Assembly (NCBI RefSeq): GCF_007556775.1
Contig: NZ_CP041742.1
Location: forward strand, 1,812,001 to 1,876,000
Length of the DNA stretch: 64,000 nucleotides
Origin: Lysobacter lycopersici
Lineage (GTDB): Bacteria; Pseudomonadota; Gammaproteobacteria; Xanthomonadales; Xanthomonadaceae
Direction: 5' to 3'
Shown here: in pieces, positions 41,394-52,331 of the stretch
How positions within the stretch are numbered: the stretch's first letter is position 1
How the letters are laid out: each line of letters opens with the position of its first letter
The notes under the pieces: generated by a model
The model's input: only the letters and a program-made list of their open reading frames with translations
What the model was told of the DNA's origin: nothing
The model's database searches: none
Program-made: the position numbers and the translations under genes

Positions 41394-42167
41394 TTAGCGC
41401 TTGACCGGGACTTCGCCGACGCGGGCGCCGGTGGCGAAGAAGTCGTGCAGGTCGTGCGCGAAGGTGTCGAACTTGTTGTTCGTCACGCGGTTCAGGCGGG
41501 TGAAGAAGTTGTACGCCAGCACCGCCGGGATCGCCGTGAACAGGCCGAGCGCGGTCATGATCAGCGCCTCGCCCACCGGGCCGGCAACCGCGTCGATCGA
41601 GGCCTGGCCGGTGGCGCCGATGCGGATCAGCGCACCGTAGATGCCCCACACCGTGCCGAGCAGGCCGACGAACGGCGCGGTCGAACCGACGGTGGCGAGC
41701 ACCGTCAGGCCGGACTCGAGGTTCATCGATTCGCGGGTCACGGCCTGGCGCAGCGCGCGGTCGACGAACTCGGACCGGTTCAGCGACTCGACCAGGCGCG
41801 AGCCCTCGTGGCGCTGGTGGTGCGCGGCGGCCTGCGCGGCATCGAGCGCGATCTTGGAGAACGGCTCGGACTTCTTCTGCTCCTCCATGAAGCGGATCGC
41901 GTCCTGCGCGTTCGGGGTTTCCCAGAACGAGCTGACCACGCGGTCGGCGCTGCGGCGCAGGCTGACGTTCTTGAAGAAGTTGATGACGATCCAGTAGATC
42001 GACATCGCGGACATGATGGTCAGCGTGATGAGCACCGCCCAGGAAACCGCATAGGCACCGGGGTTGGAGGTCATCTCGCCGAGCAGATGGTCGACGCCCA
42101 TCTGCGTCAATGCGGCGGCGGCATTGCCCCCGGTCGCAGCAGCGGCTTGAGTGGATTCCTGCAGCAT
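41394..42167 (-). CDS. exbB: Biopolymer transport protein ExbB (MotA/TolQ/ExbB family)
   Basis: 257 residues. Three membrane helices (SWAVLITLTIMSAMSIYWIV, then LTVLATVGSTAPFVGLLGTV and ALIMTALGLFTAIPAVLAYN). The block VGLLGTVWGIYGALIRIG is the family signature. It forms the pentameric channel around ExbD that energises TonB. The N-terminal extension with Ala/Gly-rich residues before the first helix is normal for xanthomonads. Confidence 0.94.
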   Translation of the reverse strand: MLQESTQAAAATGGNAAAALTQMGVDHLLGEMTSNPGAYAVSWAVLITLTIMSAMSIYWIVINFFKNVSLRRSADRVVSSFWETPNAQDAIRFMEEQKKSEPFSKIALDAAQAAAHHQRHEGSRLVESLNRSEFVDRALRQAVTRESMNLESGLTVLATVGSTAPFVGLLGTVWGIYGALIRIGATGQASIDAVAGPVGEALIMTALGLFTAIPAVLAYNFFTRLNRVTNNKFDTFAHDLHDFFATGARVGEVPVKR

Positions 42168-42257
42168 GACGCTTACCTTTTGTAGTGGATGTTTATGGCC
42201 AACTTCGATACTTGGAACGCTATTACCGCTTAACGCTTGGTTCTCGTACTTTTCCCG

Positions 42258-42926
42258 CTAATTCGTGGAGAAGGAGAAAGGCAGGATGCCTTCGCCCGCC
42301 ATGCCCGGGCACATCTTGATGCCCCGGGCCCAGCTTTGGGCCGCGCGATCGAGATCGCGATTACGACTGCTCTTGGCGATGCTCACGGTGGTCACCGAAC
42401 CATCGGCGGTGAAGGCCAGCCGCAAGGACATGTCCGCAGTGGTTGCGCCCGATTGCATCAGCGCACGCACCAGCGAGCCCATGCCCGGCTTGGAACAAAC
42501 GCTGGCACGCAGATCGTTCGCGTTGTACGAGGGTCCCGGCGGCGGCTTGGGCGCCGGCGGTGCCGGCGGCGGCGCCTGCGTATCCATCGGCGAGGGTTCG
42601 TCGAACACCACCGGCGGTTCCGGCGGCGGCGGCAACGGCGGCTGCGGCGTCGGCGGCGTCGGCGTCATCTTGATCTGCTTCGGCGGCTGGTCCGGGGGTG
42701 GCGGCGGCGGCGGCGGTGGTGGTGGTGGCGGTTCGATGAACACCACGCGCGTGACATCTTCTTCCTGCTTCTCCGATCCCGGCGGCGTGACCGGCGCCAA
42801 CAGCAGCAGCAGCGCCGCGGCATGGACCGCGATGACGAAGGAGATGCCGGCGATGCGGGCCCAGTTCAGGCCCGGCGCACCATCACGGTCTTCATGTTTG
42901 TCCGGCGGCGGCAGTGGTTGCGTCAT
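42258..42926 (-). CDS. tonB: Energy transducer TonB
   Basis: 222 residues from ATG 42926 (MTQPLPP). One membrane helix (ISFVIAVHAAALLLLLAP), a run of 13 prolines (FIEPPPPPPP onwards) followed by Pro-rich linker, and a C-terminal domain with DMSLRLAFTADGSVTTVSI. TonB spans the periplasm and passes energy to outer-membrane receptors. The polyproline tract is encoded by a GGN triplet run on the plus strand. A longer start at 42989 would add basic residues before the helix; both are possible. Confidence 0.88.
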   Translation of the reverse strand: MTQPLPPPDKHEDRDGAPGLNWARIAGISFVIAVHAAALLLLLAPVTPPGSEKQEEDVTRVVFIEPPPPPPPPPPPPPDQPPKQIKMTPTPPTPQPPLPPPPEPPVVFDEPSPMDTQAPPPAPPAPKPPPGPSYNANDLRASVCSKPGMGSLVRALMQSGATTADMSLRLAFTADGSVTTVSIAKSSRNRDLDRAAQSWARGIKMCPGMAGEGILPFSFSTN

Positions 42927-43049
42927 GCGGAAGGAACTCGGAAGTGTTCGGGCATACCGGCGCCGCGCCGCGGGCCGGTCCGCCGACATAACGGCGGCGG
43001 GAATCTACAAGCTTATACCAAGGCGAGGTGGCGACACCAATCCCGCCGA

Positions 43050-44234
43050 TCATTTCCCGGTGGCGAGGATTTTCTTGGCATCGCCCGGATTGTGCACCCC
43101 CTTGTCAAGGGCTTGCTGGGCCGCCTGCCTAGCTGCGGCCATCTGGCCTTCGTTCAACAGGGCTCGCGCCAAGTTGAGGTAGGTCTCGCCATCGGGGGCC
43201 AATGGTGCGGCCTTGCGATAGGCGGCTATGGCCTGGTCGGACTGGCCAGAGAACCAATAGGCTTGCGCCAGGGAATTCATGGTCTCGAAGTCCTCTTTGA
43301 GCACGCCCTTTTGCAGCCCTTCCTGGATGACGGCAATACCTTCCTTGTTCTTGTCGTGGTTGAGGTACATCGCGTAGAGGTTGCGATAGTCCTCCGGCTG
43401 GGTCAGCCCGCCGCTCGTCCGCAGCTTTTCCAGCAAGGCCGCCGCCTTGTCATCCTGTCCGGCCTGCATGTAGCTGGCTGCAAGGTTCAGCTGCAGGGCC
43501 TTGTCGTCCGGATGTTTTGCGATCAGCTCTTCGGCGATCTTGGTCGCTTCCTGAGGCTGGCCGGCGTCGAAGTAGGCCGCCATCAACAGGTTCAGCCATT
43601 CGGGCTTGGGCTCCGGGCTTGCGTCGATCGCCGTTTTCAGCGCGGCGATTGCCTCCGGATACCGCTTGAGCCGATACAGATCATTGCCTTTGATGACGAA
43701 TGAATCCGGATCCTGCGCCTTGGTTTCGGCCAGGAAGCGATCGATCAACGCCAGGCTCTTGTCGTACTGCTTGTCGATCAGGTCCATTTGCGACAGGAGG
43801 TTCATCGACTCGTAGTGCTCGTTGTTGCTCAGCCCGTCGAAAGCGACCGCCTGTTCCAAGTACGCCTTCGCCTTGTCGTTGTCGTTGTTGAGCAAGGTGA
43901 CGCCGGCGATCCGCGCGGCCAGGGCATGTTCGTACGCGCCCGCCTTCTGGTTGGAAATCACCTCGTCGGCCAATTGCACGACCGTAGCCGCGTCCTTGTT
44001 CTGGTAGGCCTTGAAAAGCTTTTCGATCTTCGCTTGCAGGTCGGAATCGACTTTCTGCTCCGGCGGCTTGCGCGTCGCCTGCGGGTATTTTTGCTCGGTG
44101 GACTGTTCGGACCCATTGTCCTTCCTGTCCCTGGCCTGCGTTGCTGCGGGAACGACCGCCAGCAGGATGAACGCCATCAGCAGGGCTTTCGCGAAATTCT
44201 TGTTCGCGGTCATGGTGCGGGGCATCGGGCTCAT
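43050..44234 (-). CDS. Exported TPR-repeat protein
   Basis: 394 residues. N-terminal signal-like segment (KALLMAFILLAVVPAATQARD) and at least six tetratricopeptide-like repeats, for example AYEHALAARIAGVTLLNN, YRLKRYPEAIAALKTAID and AYWFSGQSDQAIAAYRKA. Such proteins act as scaffolds. It sits directly upstream of tonB on the same strand, so an envelope role with the TonB system is plausible. GAGGA 7 bp upstream supports ATG 44234. Codons are slightly less GC-biased than in the neighbours. Confidence 0.82.
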   Translation of the reverse strand: MSPMPRTMTANKNFAKALLMAFILLAVVPAATQARDRKDNGSEQSTEQKYPQATRKPPEQKVDSDLQAKIEKLFKAYQNKDAATVVQLADEVISNQKAGAYEHALAARIAGVTLLNNDNDKAKAYLEQAVAFDGLSNNEHYESMNLLSQMDLIDKQYDKSLALIDRFLAETKAQDPDSFVIKGNDLYRLKRYPEAIAALKTAIDASPEPKPEWLNLLMAAYFDAGQPQEATKIAEELIAKHPDDKALQLNLAASYMQAGQDDKAAALLEKLRTSGGLTQPEDYRNLYAMYLNHDKNKEGIAVIQEGLQKGVLKEDFETMNSLAQAYWFSGQSDQAIAAYRKAAPLAPDGETYLNLARALLNEGQMAAARQAAQQALDKGVHNPGDAKKILATGK

Positions 44235-44299
44235 GGAAGGGTCCTCGTGAGGGTCGGAACGCTATGGCAGTTTGAGGGAGAAAGCGGATTCGCGCGGGC

Positions 44300-45115
44300 T
44301 CATCCGCATTTGGGTGCATGCCCGGAAGCGCGCGCCTGCTGGTAGACCGGCATCAGGCCCGTGGCTCGGTTGTTCATTTCCTTGAGCCGGCTATTCGGAT
44401 CCGGGTGGGTGGACAGCCACTGCGGCGGGCCGCTGCCGTTCGCCGCGATCATGTTCTGCCACAGGTTCACCGCCGCGCGCGGGTCGAACCCGGCCTGTGC
44501 CATCAGCTGCTGGCCGACTACGTCGGCTTCGCTTTCCTGGGTGCGCGAATTGGGCAACACGAACAGGCCCTGCGCAGCCATGCCGCCAAGCTGGTTGGTG
44601 GTCTGGGCCACGCCTTCGCCGTAACGCGCGCCGAGCAATGCACTGATGAGCCCCAATCCCGTCTCGGTCCGCATCTGGTTCGTGATGCGTTCCTCGTGGT
44701 GGCGCGAGATGACGTGGCCGATCTCGTGCGCGATTACTGCCGCCAACTGATCCTGGTTCTTCGCGACCGTGAAGATTCCGGTGTACACCCCGACCTTGCC
44801 GCCTGGAAGCGCGAACGCGTTGGGCTCCTTGTCGACGAACACAGCATATTCCCAGCCCGTCGTGCGCCATTGCGCCGGCAGCTGGGCAACGAGGGTATTG
44901 ACCACGCAACCAACGTAGGTGCGCTGGCGCGCGTCTGTGGTCTGGGCCTTTTTCGCCTTGACCTCGGCGAAGGCCCGCGCCCCGAGCTGGTTGAGCTGTT
45001 CCTGCGACACCGCACCGATGTATTGCGTGCGACCAGTCGGGGACTTGGTCGTCGCACAGGCCGCCACCGCCGTAGCGATGGCGGCGCACAGCAACAGGGT
45101 TTTCATTGCGCGCAT
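44300..45115 (-). CDS. M48-family zinc metalloprotease, lipoprotein
   Basis: 271 residues. Lipoprotein signal with lipobox VAAC (Cys20). The zinc-binding HEIGH motif is at residues 130-134 (His130, Glu131, His134), and the third ligand is probably the Glu in TQESEADVVG near residue 193. This is the layout of the periplasmic LoiP/YcaL-type proteases, which are involved in envelope quality control. A second ATG (MKTLL, 9 bases on) may be the true start. 63 bp after gyrB. Confidence 0.88.
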   Translation of the reverse strand: MRAMKTLLLCAAIATAVAACATTKSPTGRTQYIGAVSQEQLNQLGARAFAEVKAKKAQTTDARQRTYVGCVVNTLVAQLPAQWRTTGWEYAVFVDKEPNAFALPGGKVGVYTGIFTVAKNQDQLAAVIAHEIGHVISRHHEERITNQMRTETGLGLISALLGARYGEGVAQTTNQLGGMAAQGLFVLPNSRTQESEADVVGQQLMAQAGFDPRAAVNLWQNMIAANGSGPPQWLSTHPDPNSRLKEMNNRATGLMPVYQQARASGHAPKCG

Positions 45116-45178
45116 GGTCCCCTCCGGTCTAGTCGTCCCTTGTAGGCGGCCGGACCTGAAAATGGCGTCAAGCCCGGC

Positions 45179-47668
<2,490 letters not shown>

Positions 47669-47705
47669 TTATCTATTGGGATTGGGGCGCCGAGTATAAC
47701 ATTCC

Positions 47706-48776
47706 TCAAGCTGTACGGACATGCCCTCGTTCCACGTGGAATCCGGCGAAATCCGCGTCTTCAAGCCCTTGTGGCGACTCGGTTCCGGTCATGAAGACTT
47801 GCCAGACCTCGCCCCGCAGGACCTCCAGAAGCCGCTGTTGGTGGCGCCGATCGAGTTCGGCCGCGAAATCGTCCAACAGGAAGATCGGGGCTTCACCCCG
47901 GGTTTTCCGGAAATGTTCCCCCTGGGCCAACAGGCAAGCCAACGCGCACAGCTTGGCCTGGCCGCGCGATGGCGCCTCGCCGGCCGGCCATAACGACGAA
48001 TGCAGCCGCCAGTTCGCGCGATGCGGGCCGACGGTCGTGAAACCGGCGGCGAAATCGCGATCCCGGGCCAGCAACAAGGCGTCGGCCAGCGCCAGATCCT
48101 GCTCCTTCCAGCCACTGGCAAACTCCAGCGCGAGCGGGCCCAAATCCGGCGACAGTGCTGACGCCATGGCGGACAAACCCAAGCTCAGTTCTCCAACATA
48201 CCGGCGGCGCGCCTCGGTGATCCGCTCGCCTGCCTCGGCCATTTCCATTTCCCAGGCCGGCAGCTGATTAGCCGCCCCTTGTTTCAGCAGCGCATTGCGT
48301 TGTTTCAACCCCCGGGCATAGCGCCGCCAGTGCGAAAGGAAGCTCGGTTCCACGTGGAACAAGCCCCAATCCAGATAGCGGCGCCGGACCTCGCTCGACC
48401 CGTCGATCAGGGCGTGGCTGCCGGGCTCAAAGGTGAGAACGGCGACCGCCGCGCTCAGCGTACCGAGCAGATCGACGGGTTCGCCGTCCAGTCGCGCTTC
48501 CCAGCGGGCCCCCGTGTGGCGAAGGCCGGCTCGTCGGAGCCGGTTCCGTTCGGCCCATTCGACAAAGACCTCGACGGCGGAGGAGCCGCTACCTATCAGG
48601 CCGTCTCGGACACGGCCACGGAAACTCCTGCCATAGGCGATCAGATGAATGGCCTCGAGCAAGCTGCTCTTGCCGGCGCCGTTCAGGCCAGTGATTACGT
48701 TCAGCCGGGCATGTGGCTCGATTTCCGCGTCGATCACGCAACGCAGGTCGCGGACACGCAGACGGGTCAGGTGCAT
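47706..48776 (-). CDS. recF: DNA replication and repair protein RecF
   Basis: 356 residues. Walker A in GLNGAGKSSLLEAIHL (about residue 30-45), SMC-like signature and Walker B in FLLDDFAAELDRRHQQRLL. RecF loads RecA at gapped DNA with RecOR. Two parS-like sites lie inside its coding sequence (47728-47743 and 48346-48361). ATG 48776 begins MHLTRLRVRDLR, typical of the family. Confidence 0.96.
   Translation of the reverse strand: MHLTRLRVRDLRCVIDAEIEPHARLNVITGLNGAGKSSLLEAIHLIAYGRSFRGRVRDGLIGSGSSAVEVFVEWAERNRLRRAGLRHTGARWEARLDGEPVDLLGTLSAAVAVLTFEPGSHALIDGSSEVRRRYLDWGLFHVEPSFLSHWRRYARGLKQRNALLKQGAANQLPAWEMEMAEAGERITEARRRYVGELSLGLSAMASALSPDLGPLALEFASGWKEQDLALADALLLARDRDFAAGFTTVGPHRANWRLHSSLWPAGEAPSRGQAKLCALACLLAQGEHFRKTRGEAPIFLLDDFAAELDRRHQQRLLEVLRGEVWQVFMTGTESPQGLEDADFAGFHVERGHVRTA
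47728..47743. promoter_or_regulatory. parS-like ParB-binding site 1 (weaker)
   Basis: CGTTCCACGTGGAATC, matching the parS consensus TGTTCCACGTGGAACA at 13 of 16 positions; the central GTTCCACGTGGAA is intact. Inside the 3' end of recF. Confidence 0.6.
48346..48361. promoter_or_regulatory. parS-like ParB-binding site 2
   Basis: GGTTCCACGTGGAACA, 15 of 16 positions of the pseudomonad-type parS consensus, and a perfect palindrome over GTTCCACGTGGAAC. Inside recF. Confidence 0.82.
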
Positions 48777-48797
48777 GAAAGGTCGAGCGCCTCGGCT

Positions 48798-48813
48798 GGT
48801 TCCACGTGGAACA
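48798..48813. promoter_or_regulatory. parS-like ParB-binding site 3
   Basis: GGTTCCACGTGGAACA, identical to site 2. It lies in the short recF-dnaN gap, about 1.3 kb from the proposed oriC. Confidence 0.85.
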
Positions 48814-48834
48814 CAGCGCCCGGCTTGGCCTGCG

Positions 48835-49935
48835 TCACAGGCGCAGCGGCATCACCACGTGACGGCAACGTTCGCTGCCGGCCTCCCGCACCAACGCCGA
48901 GGAATTGGCGTCGCGCAACTGCAACACAACCTGCTCGTCGCGAAGGGCGGTCAAGGCTTCCAGCAAGTAGTTGACGTTGAAGCCGACCGCCAAGCCTTCG
49001 ACCTTGGTATCGGCCTCGACTTCTTCCTGTGCCTCTTCCTGCTCCGGGTTATGGGCGCTGATGCGCAGCAGGTTGGGGGAGGCCTCGATACGGACGCCGC
49101 GATACTTCTCGTTCGACAGGATCGCCGCGCGCTGCAAGGCAGCGCGCAGGGCTTCGCGGTCGATCCGCACCTCACGGTCGGCACCGATCGGAATCACCGC
49201 CTCGTAATCAGGGAAACGCCCGTCGATCAGCTTGCTGGTGAAAGTAACGTCGTCGCGTTTGACCCGGATGTGGCCGCGACCCAACTCCAGCTCCACATCG
49301 CGGTCGCCGCCTTCGAGCAGGCGTTGCAGTTCAGTCACGCCTTTGCGAGGGACGATGATCTGGCGCTTGGTCCCTCCGCCCGAACCCAGGGGCGCTTCGC
49401 ACAGGGCCAGGCGATGGCCGTCGGTGGCGACGCAACGCAGACTGGCTTCGCGCAGGTCGAATAGCAGTCCGTTGAGGTAATAACGCACATCCTGCTGCGC
49501 CATTGCGAACGCGGTACGTTCGATCAGTTCCTTCAAGGCAGCTTCCGGCACGGTGACGTGCTCGGTCGCCTCGACCTCGTCCACCGAGGGGAAATCGTTG
49601 GCCGGCAGGCTGGTCAGGTTACAGCGGCTGCGTCCGGCCTGGACCTGGATCTTGTCGCCCGACTGCGACACCGCGACCTTGCTACCGTCGGGCAGGGCAC
49701 GTACGTAGTCGAACAACTTGCGCGCAGGAATCGTGATTTCACCGTCCTTGGCATCGTCGACTGCGATGCGCGCGACCATTTCCACCTCCAGATCGCTGCC
49801 GGTCAACGAGAGCTGTCCGTCCTTGACCTGCACCAGCAGGTTAGCAAGCACCGGCAAAGTCTGTCGGCGTTCGACCACGTTGACGACCTGGGCCAATGGC
49901 TTCAGGAAAGCTTCACGCTGCAGGCTGAAACGCAT
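48835..49935 (-). CDS. dnaN: DNA polymerase III sliding clamp (beta subunit)
   Basis: 366 residues, the normal length. Starts MRFSLQREAFLKPLAQVVNV and shows the three repeated clamp domains, with RYYLNGLLFDLREASLRCVATDGHRL at domain 2 (read RYYLNGLLFD and RCVATDGHRLAL) and the closing PMRL ending as VMPLRL. Encircles DNA and tethers the replicase. Follows dnaA after the 231-bp intergenic stretch. Confidence 0.97.
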   Translation of the reverse strand: MRFSLQREAFLKPLAQVVNVVERRQTLPVLANLLVQVKDGQLSLTGSDLEVEMVARIAVDDAKDGEITIPARKLFDYVRALPDGSKVAVSQSGDKIQVQAGRSRCNLTSLPANDFPSVDEVEATEHVTVPEAALKELIERTAFAMAQQDVRYYLNGLLFDLREASLRCVATDGHRLALCEAPLGSGGGTKRQIIVPRKGVTELQRLLEGGDRDVELELGRGHIRVKRDDVTFTSKLIDGRFPDYEAVIPIGADREVRIDREALRAALQRAAILSNEKYRGVRIEASPNLLRISAHNPEQEEAQEEVEADTKVEGLAVGFNVNYLLEALTALRDEQVVLQLRDANSSALVREAGSERCRHVVMPLRL

Positions 49936-50176
49936 CTGTTGGCTACCCGGTTGTTGTTTGAAGGACAGATTTCAAATCAAGAGCGGTGGAGCTAGTGCTT
50001 CCGTTTGCGCGGGAAAAACAAGTTAACATGTTGATTTAACAAGAAATTCACAGCAATAAAAACGTCCGAAAACCCGTCGGCAGGCCGGGGACAAGCTGTG
50101 GATCACTGTCATTCCCCGTCCCTCGCGAATCACAACCCACGTAAAACCGGTCGGCTATCCACCGACTTATTCACTG
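49936..50176. other. oriC: Candidate oriC: dnaN-dnaA intergenic region
   Basis: An unusually AT-rich block for this genome (50013-50065, with AAAAACAAGTTAACATG and ATTTAACAAGAAATTC) could be the unwinding element. Near it are DnaA-box-like nonamers: TGTGGATCA (50097-50105, one mismatch on the complement), CTATCCACC (50155-50163, two mismatches) and TTATTCACT (50167-50175, one mismatch, running into the end of dnaA). The location between dnaA and dnaN is where xanthomonad origins have been reported. The alternative is the dnaA-rpmH gap, which has one perfect box. Confidence 0.6.
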
Positions 50177-51489
50177 AGCTTGCGAATGAGCTTATCCCAG
50201 TCTTCGCGCAGCTTGCCATCGATCTGAATCAGGTTGCGGATCTGGCGGCAGGCGTGCAGCACCGTGGTGTGGTCGCGGCCGGCGAAGGCGTCACCGATCT
50301 CGGGCAAGCTGTGCTCGGTCAGTTCCTTGGCCAGCGCCATCGCGACCTGGCGAGGGCGTGCGAGGGATCGCGTGCGGCGCTTGGAGAGCAAGTCCTTGAT
50401 CTGCAGGCCGTAGTAATCGGCGACGACCTTCTGGATGTTGGGAATACCGATCGCCTGTTGCTGCGCGCGCAGCAGATCGCGCAGCGTTTCCTGGGCGAAT
50501 TCCAGCGTGATCGCACGACCGGTGAAGCGAGCATCGGCGGTAAGCTTGTTGATCGCGCCCTCGAGTTCGCGCACGTTCGAGCGCATTTTCTTGGCGATCA
50601 GGAAGGCGACGTCGTCGGGAATCGTCGCGCCGCGCTCGCGCGCCTTGGCCAGCACGATCTGCGCGCGGGTTTCGAAATCGGGCGGGTCGATCGCCACCGA
50701 CAAACCCCAGCCGAGCCGTGATTTCAGCCGCGGTTCCAGGCCTTCGACTTCGCGCGGGTAGCGGTCGCAGGTCAGGATGATCTGCTGGCGGCCGTCGAAC
50801 AGCGCGTTGAAGGTGTGGAAGAACTCCTCCTGGGTACGGTCCTTGCCGGCGAAGAACTGGATGTCGTCGATCAGCAGCGCGTCGATGCCCTGGAACTGGC
50901 GCTTGAACGCTTCCATGCCGCCGCTGGACTTGTCGTACAGCGCCTTGGTGAAGGCGTTCATGAACTGCTCGCTGCGCAGGTACATCACCCGCACCGCCGG
51001 GTTCTGCCGGCGCATCTCGTTGCCGGCGGCGAACATCAGGTGGGTCTTGCCGAGGCCAGTGCCGCCGTAAAGCAGGAGTGGGTTGTGGGCGCGGTCGCCG
51101 GGCTTCTGCGCCGCCTGCCACGCCGCGGCGCGACCGAACTGATTGCTGCGGCCTTCGACGAAGGTGTCGAAGGTGAAATGCGGGTCGAGGTTGCCGTGGA
51201 ACGGCTCGCCAACGGTAGACGGGGTGGCGGCCGCTAGCGCCGCGACCACGGGTTTGCGGCTGGTGCCGATCTCGAGGCTGACCGTCCCGGTCCCGGCGTA
51301 GTAGGCGAGCAGTTCGCGGATACGCTCGAGATAGCGGCCGCGGACTTCCTCCATCACGAACGCGTTGGGCGCATACAGCACAAGCCCGTCGTCGCGCTGG
51401 TCGGCCTGCAAGGGTTTGAGCCAGGTATGCACATCCTCGGCCGGAAATTCGGCTTGCAGGCGTTCCAGGCAGCGGGGCCAGGCATCCAT
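50167..51489 (-). CDS. dnaA: Chromosomal replication initiator DnaA
   Basis: 440 residues. N-terminal domain [18 protein letters not shown]+ core with Walker [16 protein letters not shown] and Walker [21 protein letters not shown] (short: LLIDDIQFF), and the C-terminal DNA-binding helix [15 protein letters not shown]. Binds DnaA boxes and opens the origin. ATG 51489 is used; the frame continues upstream over the promoter and DnaA box but is not conserved. Confidence 0.97.
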   Translation of the reverse strand: MDAWPRCLERLQAEFPAEDVHTWLKPLQADQRDDGLVLYAPNAFVMEEVRGRYLERIRELLAYYAGTGTVSLEIGTSRKPVVAALAAATPSTVGEPFHGNLDPHFTFDTFVEGRSNQFGRAAAWQAAQKPGDRAHNPLLLYGGTGLGKTHLMFAAGNEMRRQNPAVRVMYLRSEQFMNAFTKALYDKSSGGMEAFKRQFQGIDALLIDDIQFFAGKDRTQEEFFHTFNALFDGRQQIILTCDRYPREVEGLEPRLKSRLGWGLSVAIDPPDFETRAQIVLAKARERGATIPDDVAFLIAKKMRSNVRELEGAINKLTADARFTGRAITLEFAQETLRDLLRAQQQAIGIPNIQKVVADYYGLQIKDLLSKRRTRSLARPRQVAMALAKELTEHSLPEIGDAFAGRDHTTVLHACRQIRNLIQIDGKLREDWDKLIRKLSE

Positions 51490-51534
51490 CCGTGAATCTC
51501 GTCGACAGGACAGCGGCGCGGGCAGGCCGTGCGC

Positions 51535-51543
51535 TGTGGATAA
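51535..51543 (-). promoter_or_regulatory. Perfect DnaA box upstream of dnaA
   Basis: TGTGGATAA on the plus strand, that is TTATCCACA on the minus strand, 46 bp before the dnaA ATG. It is a perfect consensus box, suited to autoregulation of dnaA or as part of the origin. Confidence 0.8.
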
Positions 51544-51636
51544 GTAGGGAGTGGACGGCAGCCTACCATCGCCTCCGGAACGCGCCAACGGGCTCGTCGC
51601 GGGAATCAGGGCATTTGCGGTAACCACGCAATGGCA

Positions 51637-51665
51637 TTGACCAGGACGAGCATCCTGCGTACCAT
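51637..51665 (+). promoter_or_regulatory. Promoter of rpmH
   Basis: TTGACC (51637-51642), 17-bp spacer, TACCAT (51660-51665). It lies 34 bp before the rpmH ATG, giving a short leader. Confidence 0.65.
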
Positions 51666-51698
51666 TCCGCCTCTTTTCCGCCGCATTTTCTTGCCGCC

Positions 51699-51839
51699 AT
51701 GGCCACCAAGCGCACCTACCAGCCCAGCAACCTCAAGCGCAAGCGCGATCACGGCTTCCGTGCGCGGATGAAGACCGCCGACGGCCGCAAGGTGTTGGCG
51801 CGTCGCCGCGCCAAGGGCCGCAAGCGCCTTACGGCGTAA
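51699..51839 (+). CDS. rpmH: 50S ribosomal protein L34
   Basis: 46 residues: [20 protein letters not shown], then [20 protein letters not shown] and RKRLTA. All family residues are present. First gene of the rightward rpmH-rnpA-yidC-mnmE series. Start ATG 51699, stop TAA 51837-51839. Confidence 0.97.
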   Translation: MATKRTYQPSNLKRKRDHGFRARMKTADGRKVLARRRAKGRKRLTA

Positions 51840-51871
51840 TCGTCGCCGGCCCTCCGGGGCCGCGGTTGCCC

Positions 51872-52318
51872 GTGACTTCGGCCGCGCCAAGGGCCCGGCC
51901 CTCCTCCTTTCCGAAGACCGCGCGCTTGCGGCAGCGTGCCGATTTCGCGCGCGTATTCGAGACCGGGCGCCGAGTCGCCGCACCTGCGCTGGCCTTGCAC
52001 TGGCTCGCCTCCGAGCAGCCACGGCTGGGCATCGCGGTGTCGCGCAAGGTCGATCCGAACGCGGTCGGCCGCAACCGGATCAAGCGCGCGCTGCGCGAAG
52101 CTTTCCGCAACCTGCGCCCGCAACTGGCACCCGCGGACTTCGTGCTTGTCGCACGTACGCCTGCAACGACGCTCGACAACGCTGCGTTGCGAAGCGTCTT
52201 TTCGCAACTACTGCTGCGTGCCGGCGCTTTGCCCGCGGCAGTCCCCACCGGCACAATGCGCGCGGCTTGCGAGCCAGCGCCTCCAACCCCATCCAAGTCG
52301 GATACGCATTCCGGCTGA
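51872..52318 (+). CDS. rnpA: Ribonuclease P protein component
   Basis: About 148 residues from GTG 51872; a TTG at 51866 is also in frame, so the start is uncertain. Signature LGIAVSRKVDPNAVGRNRIKR is split here as LGIAVSRKVD and AVGRNRIKRALREAFR. It assists the RNase P RNA in maturing tRNA 5' ends. It has a C-terminal tail of about 25 residues, rich in Ala, Pro and Ser, beyond the usual domain end. yidC follows after 13 bp with no yidD in between. Confidence 0.9.
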   Translation: MTSAAPRARPSSFPKTARLRQRADFARVFETGRRVAAPALALHWLASEQPRLGIAVSRKVDPNAVGRNRIKRALREAFRNLRPQLAPADFVLVARTPATTLDNAALRSVFSQLLLRAGALPAAVPTGTMRAACEPAPPTPSKSDTHSG

Positions 52319-52331
52319 GTACGCCTGCCCG

